The position numbers were made by a program, and so were the translations under genes. Of a DNA stretch of 64,000 bases, positions 31,550 through 39,258 are shown piece after piece. Every line of letters begins with the position of its first letter. The first letter of the stretch is position 1. A model generated the notes under the pieces. The model had not been told where the DNA came from, did not search any database, and saw nothing but the letters and a program-made list of their open reading frames with translations. The stretch comes from Sediminihaliea albiluteola (lineage in GTDB: Bacteria; Pseudomonadota; Gammaproteobacteria; Pseudomonadales; Halieaceae): positions 124,001 to 188,000 of the forward strand of contig NZ_JACFXU010000014.1 in assembly GCF_014077625.1 (NCBI RefSeq), given 5' to 3'.

Positions 31550-32475
31550 CAGTGTAATTTCTCCGCTACGCGCATAATCGCGCTGCGTGAGCGCGTGTTA
31601 GCTGCGACTTCTTCTTTACTAGCCCGCAGTGCCTTACCCACCAGCTTCATACGGCGATTGAGCTCGACGTCCTGTACCGGCACGCCGGCCGGCAACTGCT
31701 CGCCTCGCGCCATATCGCGCATATAGCGCTTAACCAAGCGATCTTCGAGCGAGTGAAAACTGATTACCACTAAGCGACCACCTGGGCGGAGCAAGTCCAG
31801 CGCATTGCCGAGCAAGTCTTTGAGATCATCCAGTTCGCGGTTGATATAGATACGTATGCCCTGAAAAGCCCGGGTAGCCGGATGCTTATGTTTCTCCCAG
31901 CGCGGGTTGGCATCTGTCACTATTTGCGACAGGCGAGCTGTGGTCACAATCGGCTCTTTGCTCCGCTCATTAACAATTGCCCTAGCTATACGGCGCGAAA
32001 AACGCTCTTCGCCGTATTCATAGAGCACATCGGCGATATCCACTTCTTCTGCCCGCGCCAGCCACTGGGCTGCTGTTTCACCACGGCTGGTGTCCATGCG
32101 CATATCCAGCGGGCCATCATTCTGAAAGCTGAAGCCGCGCTCGGCGTCGTCCAGCTGAGGGCTAGAAACACCTAGATCAAGTAAAATGCCATCAACTGCG
32201 TCGATCCCCATCCCACGCAGTTGATGGGGAAGCAGAGCGAATGACCCGTGATAAAACCCAAAGCGGGCATCGCTCCCTGCTAACTCTTTGGCAGCCGCTA
32301 CTGCCGTGGGGTCTTTATCCACCCCTATCAACTGGCCATTAGTATCCAGCGCTTTCAAAATCGCACGACTGTGCCCACCGCGACCAAAAGTGCCGTCCAC
32401 ATAAATGCCGCTGCTCGTCGTCAGTAGAGCCTCGACCGCTTCTTGCAACATCACCGTTTGATGCAATTCACTCAC
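31549..32475 (-). CDS. rsmH: 16S rRNA (cytosine-1402-N4) methyltransferase
   Basis: A 308-residue SAM-dependent enzyme methylating C1402 in the ribosomal P site. [13 protein letters not shown] is the SAM loop; [21 protein letters not shown] and [18 protein letters not shown] are MraW/RsmH hallmarks. The start [17 protein letters not shown] is standard. It is directly adjacent to mraZ. The other enzyme acting on the same base, RsmI, is also in this window. Confidence 0.98.
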   Translation of the reverse strand: MSELHQTVMLQEAVEALLTTSSGIYVDGTFGRGGHSRAILKALDTNGQLIGVDKDPTAVAAAKELAGSDARFGFYHGSFALLPHQLRGMGIDAVDGILLDLGVSSPQLDDAERGFSFQNDGPLDMRMDTSRGETAAQWLARAEEVDIADVLYEYGEERFSRRIARAIVNERSKEPIVTTARLSQIVTDANPRWEKHKHPATRAFQGIRIYINRELDDLKDLLGNALDLLRPGGRLVVISFHSLEDRLVKRYMRDMARGEQLPAGVPVQDVELNRRMKLVGKALRASKEEVAANTRSRSAIMRVAEKLH

Positions 32476-32931
32476 CTATAGGGTCAGCGACATAAGTTCA
32501 TCGGGTAATTCTGCGTCTGGCCCAGAATCCAGCAGGGCCTGATCACGCTCTTCAATCCACAAGTCTTCAGACCATAACTCCAGCTTATTGCCCTGCCCTA
32601 CCAGCACCAGCTTCTTCTCCAAATGGGCATAATCTCGCAGCGGCTGCGGCAACAGCATGCGGCCATTGCCGTCCAATTCCACATCAGTGGCATAACCCAG
32701 CACTAAGCGCTGAAAACGCTTAACCGCGGGGTTGAGCGCTGGTAAGCCTTGAATATCTTTCTCAATGCGCTCCCACTCGGGCAGCGGATAAACCGCCAGG
32801 CAACGCGCTTGGGTATCAATAGTGACAACGATTTGGCCTGCGCACTGTTCCAGCAATGGCTCGCGCTGGCGTGCTGGCATGGCCAGTCGCCCCTTGGCGT
32901 CCATATTGATGTGCTGTACTCCGCGAAACAC
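32476..32931 (-). CDS. mraZ: Transcriptional regulator MraZ
   Basis: About 151 residues with two SpoVT/AbrB-like domains: first DAKGRLAMPARQRE near residues 11-24, second LDGNGRMLLPQPLRD near 82-96. MraZ forms ring oligomers and represses the dcw operon by binding direct repeats upstream of itself. I chose the GTG at 32931 (MFRGVQHINMDAKGR) because it gives the MFRG N-terminus and length of E. coli MraZ and has GGGGAA upstream; a GTG at 32946 would add five residues. Confidence 0.95.
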   Translation of the reverse strand: MFRGVQHINMDAKGRLAMPARQREPLLEQCAGQIVVTIDTQARCLAVYPLPEWERIEKDIQGLPALNPAVKRFQRLVLGYATDVELDGNGRMLLPQPLRDYAHLEKKLVLVGQGNKLELWSEDLWIEERDQALLDSGPDAELPDELMSLTL

Positions 32932-32962
32932 GCCAGTTTTCCCCACTCATCCGACTCGGTTT

Positions 32963-32997
32963 TCCACAAAAAGCCAGATTTATCCACTTATTCCCAC
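32963..32997 (-). promoter_or_regulatory. MraZ operator: four 10-bp-spaced repeats
   Basis: On the minus strand, GTGGG, GTGGA, CTGGC and GTGGA occur at exact 10-base spacing (cores at 32994-32997, 32984-32987, 32974-32977 and 32964-32967). MraZ is known to bind GTGGG-like repeats spaced by five bases. They lie just after the predicted transcription start, suited to autorepression. Confidence 0.88.
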
Positions 32998-33005
32998 TTT
33001 GCAAC

Positions 33006-33035
33006 ACTATAGGTGGGTGCCGAACGGGGTGTCAA
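33006..33035 (-). promoter_or_regulatory. Sigma-70 promoter of the dcw operon
   Basis: TTGACA (33030-33035), 18-base spacer, TATAGT (33006-33011) on the minus strand, predicting a start near 32999. The -35 is a perfect consensus. It directly precedes the MraZ repeats. Confidence 0.85.
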
Positions 33036-33253
33036 GCAGGCAATTTTAAAAAAACGTTGTAATTTCAGTGAATTAGCGCCGATTCTAAAGACTAGGCTCA
33101 GGCCATTGCGGGGAGCAAATAAATAAAAAATCACGTAAAACATGCATGTAAACGCGCATGCTAAGAACTTACTTTAAGTTTCAGTTTATTTTTTCTAGGA
33201 ATGAGCCTGATTTAGGCCAAAAAGCTATAAGAGGGACTGCAGCCTGATAAAAA

Positions 33254-33610
33254 ACGAGTCGGTCGATAAGCCGGGTTCTGTCGTGGACGATCATTCATCT
33301 GCGACAGGCGTCGCCGCCTGCCTGTAGCGACCTACCCGAATCCACCGTGGGCCACGGCATACGGATTCCTATTTGGTCTTGCTCCGAGTGGGGTTTACCA
33401 TCGCCACGCCTGTTACCAGCCGCGCGGTGCGCTCTTACCGCACCTTTTCACCCTTACCCGTACACCGAAGTGAGCGGGCGGTATCCTTTCTGCTGCACTT
33501 TCCGTAGGCTCACGCCCCCCAGGAGTTACCTGGCACTCTGCCCTATGGAGCCCGGACTTTCCTCCCTGCCGACACGCGAGGTGGCAACAGAGCGATCGCC
33601 TGACCGACTC
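33254..33610 (-). ncRNA. rnpB: RNase P RNA
   Basis: Catalytic RNA of RNase P, which matures tRNA 5' ends; about 355 nt, type A. The minus strand carries the universal 5' core GAGGAAAGTCCGGGCTCC (within 33547-33565) and the 3' core AGAACCCGGCTTAT (33266-33279). Helix P1 is formed by GAGTCGGTC at the 5' end (33602-33610) and GACCGACTC at the 3' end (33256-33264), followed by a run of six T as terminator. It lies alone between mraZ and rsmI; 33060-33250, which precedes mraZ on the other side, holds no gene I can see. Confidence 0.97.
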
Positions 33611-33617
33611 GCCGGCA

Positions 33618-33646
33618 AGACTACGCGGGGGGCCATATTTTGTCTA
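33618..33646 (-). promoter_or_regulatory. Sigma-70 promoter of rnpB
   Basis: TAGACA (33641-33646), 17-base spacer, TAGTCT (33618-33623) on the minus strand. The predicted start near 33611 agrees with the RNA 5' end set independently by helix P1. The promoter begins nine bases past the rsmI stop. Confidence 0.75.
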
Positions 33647-33654
33647 GCGGATTA

Positions 33655-34491
33655 TCAGCTCGACGGGTGCGCCAAGAGATAGTCATAGAGTAACTTCTTA
33701 CGCAGGCCACTGAGCTCCGCCACTATTGCCGCCGCTTTCTTGCCGGGCAAATCCTGTGCGAGACGCTGCAGCAATCGCGCCGTCTCTGGGTCAACTTCGC
33801 TACTGCGCTGTCGCAGCCCAGCCACTACCAAGACAATTTCCCCCCGCTGCTGATTACTGTCTCCTTGAACAAATGCCAGCAGCTCGCCCAAGGGCGCACG
33901 GCGCACAGTTTCAAAAGTCTTGGTGATCTCCCTAGCCAACAGCGCTTCGCGATCCGCGCCAAACACAGCCACTAAATCAGCCAAACAATCTTCAATGCGA
34001 TGTGGCGCCTCGTAGAAGATCAGTGTCTCTTCACGCTGTTGCAATTCCCGCAGCCGGTTACTGCGAGTGCCAGATTTATTGGGGAGAAAACCCTCAAACA
34101 TAAAGCGATCAGTTGGCAGACCTGAAACACTTAATGCTGCCACTGCAGCACAGGGCCCTGGCAGGGGGATTACCCGATAGCCAAGGTCCTGGGCCTCGCG
34201 CACCAGACGGTAGCCCGGGTCCGAGATCAGCGGAGTGCCAGCATCAGACACCAATGCCACTGCACCACCCTCAGCCAAACACTGCATAACGCGCTGTGCG
34301 GCACGCTGATCACTGTGCTCATGGTAGGCCAGCACCGTGTTGTCGATAGCATAGTGCTGTAGTAACTGAGCGCTGTGGCGGGTATCCTCAGCTGCAATCA
34401 AATCAACAGCGGCTAGCACCTCCAGCGCTCGAGCTGAGATATCCCCGAGGTTGCCGATAGGTGTCGCGACAACATATAGTCCTGATTCCAC
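33655..34491 (-). CDS. rsmI: 16S rRNA (cytidine-1402-2'-O) methyltransferase
   Basis: About 278 residues, tetrapyrrole-methylase fold (SAM binding), modifying the 2'-OH of C1402 together with RsmH. LYVVATPIGNLGDISARALE, EDTRHSAQLLQHY, LVSDAGTPLISDPGYRLV and FYEAPHRIEDCLADL are RsmI signatures. The GTG at 34491 has AAGGGACAG upstream and gives the family length; an ATG at 34548 would add 19 unlike residues. It is divergent from lpoA, the usual yraL-lpoA arrangement. Confidence 0.95.
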   Translation of the reverse strand: MESGLYVVATPIGNLGDISARALEVLAAVDLIAAEDTRHSAQLLQHYAIDNTVLAYHEHSDQRAAQRVMQCLAEGGAVALVSDAGTPLISDPGYRLVREAQDLGYRVIPLPGPCAAVAALSVSGLPTDRFMFEGFLPNKSGTRSNRLRELQQREETLIFYEAPHRIEDCLADLVAVFGADREALLAREITKTFETVRRAPLGELLAFVQGDSNQQRGEIVLVVAGLRQRSSEVDPETARLLQRLAQDLPGKKAAAIVAELSGLRKKLLYDYLLAHPSS

Positions 34492-34565
34492 ACTCTGTCC
34501 CTTATAATAGTACGCACATCCATGTCGGCTAGTGCCCTGCCGACCCATTAGCCACGAAGGATAGC

Positions 34566-36401
34566 ATGAGTAAATACCAATCCACCTTGCGCTACAGCAG
34601 CTCTCAATCCCTCAGCAAAGTGCTATTGATCGCTATGACCTTGTTAGTCAGCAGCTGTAGCACTGAGCCGACCAAACCCAGCGGCAGCAGCGAGGGCCCC
34701 TTAGCCACCGAGGGAGGCGATGTTTCCGAGTTAATTGGCCAGCCTCACTCCTTGCCGGCTAGCGACTACGCGGCGGTTTTTGAACGCGCAGAAGCCGCTC
34801 TAGCTCGATTTGAGTGGGTGGCGGCAGAGGCCAGCTTAAACACCCTGAGTGATGCCCTTAACAGCAATGATCGCGTTTACCGTGATTACCTGCGCGCCCG
34901 CATCGCCTATTTGCGCGGCCAGACGGCAGTAGCGACACAACTGCTACAAGACTTGCCAAAGGCTGACACTGCTCCCGCACTGAGCAGCAAAGTACTTAAC
35001 TTTCAGCGCTACATGGTGCGAATGGCCGGTGACTATTTAGGCAGCGCCGAGCTGGCCCAGCGCTTGCTGGACATTACTCCCGACCCAGTTACCAGCACAG
35101 CCCTCAAGCGCAGTCTGTGGCGCGACCTGGAGCACTTACCTGCGGAAGCCTTGCAGAGCGCCGGCGACACTGAAGATCCGATATGGCGTGGTTGGCTTGA
35201 GCTCGCCACTATTAGTGCCAGCACCACAGACGCTAACTCCCTGCACCAAGCCATCAACCAGTGGCGCCAGGACAATGCCGCCCACCCAGCAGCCAAGGCA
35301 CTGCCCGGTGGACTGGAGCCTTTTGTCGACCAAGCCCTCGGGGTGCAGCGAGTCGCCCTACTGCTGCCGCTGAGCGGCCGCCTAGCACCCGCAGCCAAAG
35401 CAGTCAGAGATGGCTATCTCGCCCGCTTTTATGCTGACAGTGAAGCTATCCTAGGGCAGCGACAATTGCTGATTTTCGACACCCAGTCCAGCGAAGGTGG
35501 CGCACTCGCAGCCTACCAAGAAGCTGTACAGCGCGGTGCCAACCTCGTGGTGGGTCCACTGAGCAAAGAAGCGGTATCACAGCTAGCTGCACAGCCCGAG
35601 CGCCCGGTACCCATATTGGCCTTAAACCGCGTGGATGAAACGCTAGCGCCTAGCAGTACCGCACTGGTACAAATGGCTTTAGCTCCCGAAGATGAAGCCG
35701 AGCGCCTGGCTGAGCTGGCCTATGGTGCAGGTGCCAGACGCGCCCTGATCGTGCGCCCCGCCGGTGCTTGGGGTGACAAAATGGAAGCGGCGCTGCGGCC
35801 TTATTGGCAGGCCATGGGCGGGCAAATAAATGCCAGCGCGGTGTACAGCAAAGCAGAGAGCTACTCAGACAGTATCAAACAGTCTCTCAACCTAGCGGCC
35901 AGTGAAGAGCGCGCGCGCAGCATCCGCAGCATGCTGGCGACCAACATTGAAAGCAACGCGCGGCGGCGGCAGGACATCGACGCTATCTTCCTGCTCAGCG
36001 GCAGTGCCGATGAAGCGCGCTCAATCAAACCCCTGCTGGTTTTCCACTATGCTGGCAATTTACCGATCTATGCGCCCTCTAGCATCTATAGCGGCATGCC
36101 CAATGAGCGGGACCGCGACCTCAACGGCATACACTTAGTTGAGCTGCCCTGGCTCTTAGGTAGCAACCCCGCACTGCGCGTAGCCATTACCGCCGGCGAC
36201 ACCGGGAGTGATAGCTATCCACGGCTCAACGCCTTGGGAGCGGATGCCTACCTTGTGCAAAGCCGTTTTCTACAACTGCAGGGTGGCGCCGACGCTCTGC
36301 TGCGCGGCGATACAGGTTTGCTGAGCATGGACCCACAGTTGAGAATTATCAGGGAGCCACAGCCCGCCACATTTGATGGCGGCGCGCTGAAAGCACTCTA
36401 G
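34566..36401 (+). CDS. lpoA: Penicillin-binding protein activator LpoA
   Basis: A 611-residue outer-membrane lipoprotein that reaches through the periplasm to stimulate PBP1a. The signal peptide ends in a lipobox with Cys31 (LLVSSC). An N-terminal helical TPR-like part covers about 60-240; from about 260 a periplasmic-binding-protein fold begins (VALLLPLSGRLAPAAKAVRDG). LNGIHLVELPWLL near the C-terminus is typical. Shine-Dalgarno GAAGGA precedes the ATG. First of lpoA-yraN-diaA-dolP. Confidence 0.94.
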   Translation: MSKYQSTLRYSSSQSLSKVLLIAMTLLVSSCSTEPTKPSGSSEGPLATEGGDVSELIGQPHSLPASDYAAVFERAEAALARFEWVAAEASLNTLSDALNSNDRVYRDYLRARIAYLRGQTAVATQLLQDLPKADTAPALSSKVLNFQRYMVRMAGDYLGSAELAQRLLDITPDPVTSTALKRSLWRDLEHLPAEALQSAGDTEDPIWRGWLELATISASTTDANSLHQAINQWRQDNAAHPAAKALPGGLEPFVDQALGVQRVALLLPLSGRLAPAAKAVRDGYLARFYADSEAILGQRQLLIFDTQSSEGGALAAYQEAVQRGANLVVGPLSKEAVSQLAAQPERPVPILALNRVDETLAPSSTALVQMALAPEDEAERLAELAYGAGARRALIVRPAGAWGDKMEAALRPYWQAMGGQINASAVYSKAESYSDSIKQSLNLAASEERARSIRSMLATNIESNARRRQDIDAIFLLSGSADEARSIKPLLVFHYAGNLPIYAPSSIYSGMPNERDRDLNGIHLVELPWLLGSNPALRVAITAGDTGSDSYPRLNALGADAYLVQSRFLQLQGGADALLRGDTGLLSMDPQLRIIREPQPATFDGGALKAL

Positions 36402-36436
36402 GTAAACTGGCCACTCGACGATAAACGGTGGCCAAG

Positions 36437-36796
36437 ATGACAGCAGCAGGGGCAGAGTACGAGGAACATGCCGCCCAATGGCTAGAGCAGCGAGGTTGGA
36501 AAATACTGTATCGCAATGTGCGATTTCGCAGCGGCGAGCTAGATATTGTCGCACTCGACCAGCAGCAGCTAGTGTTTGTTGAGGTGCGTAAACGCAGCAA
36601 TCCACGCTACCCTAGCGCCACTGAATCGGTCGATAAGCGCAAGCAACAGCGACTGCTATGGGCCGCGGCAAGCTTCCTGCAGCGGCATCCGCAATGGGCA
36701 AATAGAGCCTGCCGATTTGACGTGATCGCCTTCGAGCCGCGACAATCTCTCGCCAGCTTCGAGCCCATTTGGATACGGGCTGCGTTCACAGCTTGA
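36437..36796 (+). CDS. yraN: UPF0102 family protein YraN
   Basis: About 119 residues with the PD-(D/E)xK nuclease-like fold: GAEYEEHAAQWLEQRGW, then RSGELDIVALD and VFVEVRKRS, which carry the putative catalytic Asp, Glu and Lys-like positions. Role unclear in the family; a DNA-processing function has been proposed. ATG 36437 has GGTGG five bases upstream; a GTG at 36428 would add three residues. It lies between lpoA and diaA as in most gammaproteobacteria. Confidence 0.9.
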   Translation: MTAAGAEYEEHAAQWLEQRGWKILYRNVRFRSGELDIVALDQQQLVFVEVRKRSNPRYPSATESVDKRKQQRLLWAAASFLQRHPQWANRACRFDVIAFEPRQSLASFEPIWIRAAFTA

Positions 36797-36871
36797 CGCT
36801 CAAAGCGCGACACTGGCCGTTGATCACCCGTCATCACTAACTATTAACCACGACAATTTGAGCCACAACGC

Positions 36872-37477
36872 ATGGATATTTACCCGAGCTTGGCCGCTAA
36901 CTGCCAGGCGACTATCGAAGGACTGGCAATGACTGTGGATGCAGTGGCAGAGCCATTAGCCGCCGCGGTCGGCCTCATTACCGGGGCCCTACTGGGCGAG
37001 CGCAAAGTACTGACTTGCGGCAGTGGCGCTGACGCCACACTGGCTCAGTTATTTGTCGTTCAGATGCAGAGCCAGTTCCAACAGGAGCGCCCCGCCTTAC
37101 CCGCGATGACGCTAACCGCCGATGGCGCGACACTGGCAGCAATTGCCGGCCACAGCGGCCAATCTGAACTCTACGCCCGCCAACTTAGAGCACTTGGTCA
37201 GCCTGGAGACGTTCTATTATGCATCGCCAGTAGCGACGCCGATCCTAGCGTTCTACAGGCTATCGACGCCGCCCACGAGCGCAGCATGAGCGTAGTTGCA
37301 CTATCTAAAGCCCAAGATAATATGCTGCAGGCCACACTGGCCGCCAGCGATGTGCAAATAGCGGTCAATGTGGCTATTCCAGCTCGTGCTCTGGAGTTAC
37401 ATACCGTTATTATCCAAAACTTATGCGAACTAATCGATTCAACCATTTTTGGCAGTTACACAGGAACCCCCTCATGA
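36872..37477 (+). CDS. diaA: DnaA initiator-associating protein DiaA (SIS domain)
   Basis: A 201-residue SIS-domain protein of the DiaA/GmhA group. VLTCGSGADATLAQLF is the sugar-phosphate-loop equivalent; LCIASSDADPSVLQAID is the second SIS strand. In E. coli DiaA binds DnaA and times replication initiation. GmhA (sedoheptulose-7-phosphate isomerase) is the close alternative, but yraN-diaA-dolP synteny favours DiaA. Its stop overlaps the dolP start (ATGA). Confidence 0.88.
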   Translation: MDIYPSLAANCQATIEGLAMTVDAVAEPLAAAVGLITGALLGERKVLTCGSGADATLAQLFVVQMQSQFQQERPALPAMTLTADGATLAAIAGHSGQSELYARQLRALGQPGDVLLCIASSDADPSVLQAIDAAHERSMSVVALSKAQDNMLQATLAASDVQIAVNVAIPARALELHTVIIQNLCELIDSTIFGSYTGTPS

Positions 37478-38049
37478 CCCGCTTGCTTATCGCCACCGTC
37501 CTTTTATCCAGCTTAGCCCTCAGCGGCTGCGGCAGCATGATAGCTGCTGTAAAAGCCAATCCAATTGAAGATGAGCCTGTAAAACGCACCCTAGGGCAAA
37601 AGCTCGAAGATGAAAGCATTGAAACCAAAGCCATGGTCAATATCAGAGTATCCGACGAAGGCTTCGCCAATTCACATTTAGAAATTGTTAGCTATAACGG
37701 CTTTGTACTGCTCGCTGGCCAAGTGCCCACTGCGGCGCTAAAAAACCAAGCGGCCGAGGTAGTGCGTAAAATCCACGGGGTCAGACGTATTTACAATGAG
37801 CTGGAGGTTTCCGCTCCTAGCTCTGCCATGACCCGCACCAGTGATACTTGGATCACGGCTAAAGTTAAATCATGGATACTCGGCACACCCAGTACTCCAG
37901 GTATGCGCATTAAAGTACTCACTGAAAACGGCGTGGTCTACTTGATGGGTTTGGCCACGGAAGCCGAAGGACAACGCGTGACCGACGTGGCTGCCAACAT
38001 TTCAGGTGTGCAGCGCGTGGTGCGTTTATTTGAGATAGTGCCAGGCTAA
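37474..38049 (+). CDS. dolP: Outer-membrane lipoprotein DolP, two BON domains
   Basis: About 191 residues. The signal peptide from ATG 37474 ends in LALSGC (lipid Cys19). BON domain 1 covers about 45-112 and BON domain 2 about 120-190 (ending SGVQRVVRLFEIV). DolP binds anionic phospholipid, supports outer-membrane integrity and goes to the septum in E. coli. AGGAA lies upstream; a longer frame from 37423 only reads through diaA. Confidence 0.94.
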   Translation: MTRLLIATVLLSSLALSGCGSMIAAVKANPIEDEPVKRTLGQKLEDESIETKAMVNIRVSDEGFANSHLEIVSYNGFVLLAGQVPTAALKNQAAEVVRKIHGVRRIYNELEVSAPSSAMTRTSDTWITAKVKSWILGTPSTPGMRIKVLTENGVVYLMGLATEAEGQRVTDVAANISGVQRVVRLFEIVPG

Positions 38050-38065
38050 GTGGCAGCGATGAAAA

Positions 38066-38101
38066 ACTTTGCAGTGCCGATAACCCGAGGCACTGCAAAG
38101 T
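38066..38101. terminator. Bidirectional terminator between dolP and sspB
   Basis: Perfect 13-bp inverted repeat (38066-38078 and 38089-38101) with a 10-base loop between convergent genes. On the minus strand it is followed by a T run (GTTTTTC), a good rho-independent end for sspB; on the plus strand the tail is weaker. Confidence 0.82.
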
Positions 38102-38106
38102 CATCG

Positions 38107-38514
38107 TTATTTGACGATTTTTAGCGAGGGCCGACCCTCACCACGACTCTGCGGCTTATCCGCGGGGCTCGGTGGCTTGGGATCATCATCGGGATCTTCC
38201 GGCGGCTGCTCGGCTTCAAACACCATGCCCTGACCGTTTTCTCGAGCGTAGATACCGATCACCGCAGAAACAGGGACCATAATGTCGGTGGCTACCCCGC
38301 CAAAACGACCATTAAAGGTCACCACATCATTGGCCATATTGAGCTCAACCACCGCGCTCGGTGAGATATTCAGCACTATTTGGCCGTCTTTGACGTACTG
38401 CTCCGGCACTTCAACACCGCGAATCGAGGCGTCAACGAGTAAATAAGGCGTGCAGTTGTTATCGACAATCCACTCGTAGAGTGCACGCATTATGTAGGGA
38501 CGGCTAGGGGTCAT
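38107..38514 (-). CDS. sspB: ClpXP protease adaptor SspB
   Basis: A 135-residue adaptor that hands ssrA-tagged and other substrates to ClpXP. The N-terminal globular domain (RPYIMRALYEWIVDNNCTPYLLVD) is strongly conserved; an acidic Pro-rich flexible linker follows (residues about 105-125), then the ClpX-binding tail RPSLKIVK. It is cotranscribed with sspA. Confidence 0.95.
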   Translation of the reverse strand: MTPSRPYIMRALYEWIVDNNCTPYLLVDASIRGVEVPEQYVKDGQIVLNISPSAVVELNMANDVVTFNGRFGGVATDIMVPVSAVIGIYARENGQGMVFEAEQPPEDPDDDPKPPSPADKPQSRGEGRPSLKIVK

Positions 38515-38544
38515 AGATGCTCCGGCTCCAGTGCGAAATGCGCC

Positions 38545-39177
38545 TTAAAGGCGCATTTCCTTTTCCTGCTCAGACAGGCTTTCCTGGAAGGATTCACGGC
38601 TGAACAGGGAATCCATATAAGCCAACAGCGGCTTAGTTTGCTTGGTAGAGCGGATGTCCACGCCCAGCGAAGGCAAGCGCCACAAAATAGGCGCAATCAC
38701 GCAGTCGACCAAGGTGAATTCATCGCTCATAAAGAAAGGTTTTTCGGCAAAGATAGGTGCAATGCCGGTAATGCTCTCACGGAGTTCCTTAGTGGCTTTG
38801 CTCACCACATTGTCGCTGCGTGAAGTCAAAATGGAGTCGACCAGCGAACACCAATCCTTTTCAATCCGGTGGATGTAAAGGCGGCTTTCAGCGCGTGCCA
38901 CAGGATATACCGGCAACAGTGGTGGGTGCGGGAAGCGCTCATCCAAGTACTCCATCATTACCTTAGACTCATAGAGCACTAAATCGCGGTCAACCAAGGT
39001 CGGCAGAGAGTTGTAGGGGTTTAGGTCTGCCAACTCAGCCGGGGGATGCGCGCCGTCCGCTTCGATCAAATCTACCGTTACGCCTTTTTCGGCAAGAACA
39101 ATGCGTACCCGGTGACTGTAATGACTAGTACTGTCGGAAAAAAAGGTCATTGAAGACCGCTTTGCCACAACGCCCAT
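38545..39177 (-). CDS. sspA: Stringent starvation protein A
   Basis: A 210-residue GST-fold RNA polymerase-associated protein. N-terminal thioredoxin-like domain ([23 protein letters not shown]) and C-terminal helical domain ([15 protein letters not shown]). Aligns from the first residues with E. coli SspA, supporting the start. SspA acts in stationary-phase and acid-stress transcription. It follows petBC as in Pseudomonas. Confidence 0.95.
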   Translation of the reverse strand: MGVVAKRSSMTFFSDSTSHYSHRVRIVLAEKGVTVDLIEADGAHPPAELADLNPYNSLPTLVDRDLVLYESKVMMEYLDERFPHPPLLPVYPVARAESRLYIHRIEKDWCSLVDSILTSRSDNVVSKATKELRESITGIAPIFAEKPFFMSDEFTLVDCVIAPILWRLPSLGVDIRSTKQTKPLLAYMDSLFSRESFQESLSEQEKEMRL

Positions 39178-39258
39178 GGGGGTATCCTCAGCTTATCAAG
39201 AAAAAATAATGCCGCCGACGCGGGTTTAAGCGCGCGGCGGCAGCGACTCTTGCGAGTC

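Noticed and set aside
33060-33253. A possible gene or promoter region between rnpB and the dcw promoter.
   Set aside because: AT-rich, no ORF with coding character; only the rnpB terminator T-run is recognisable.
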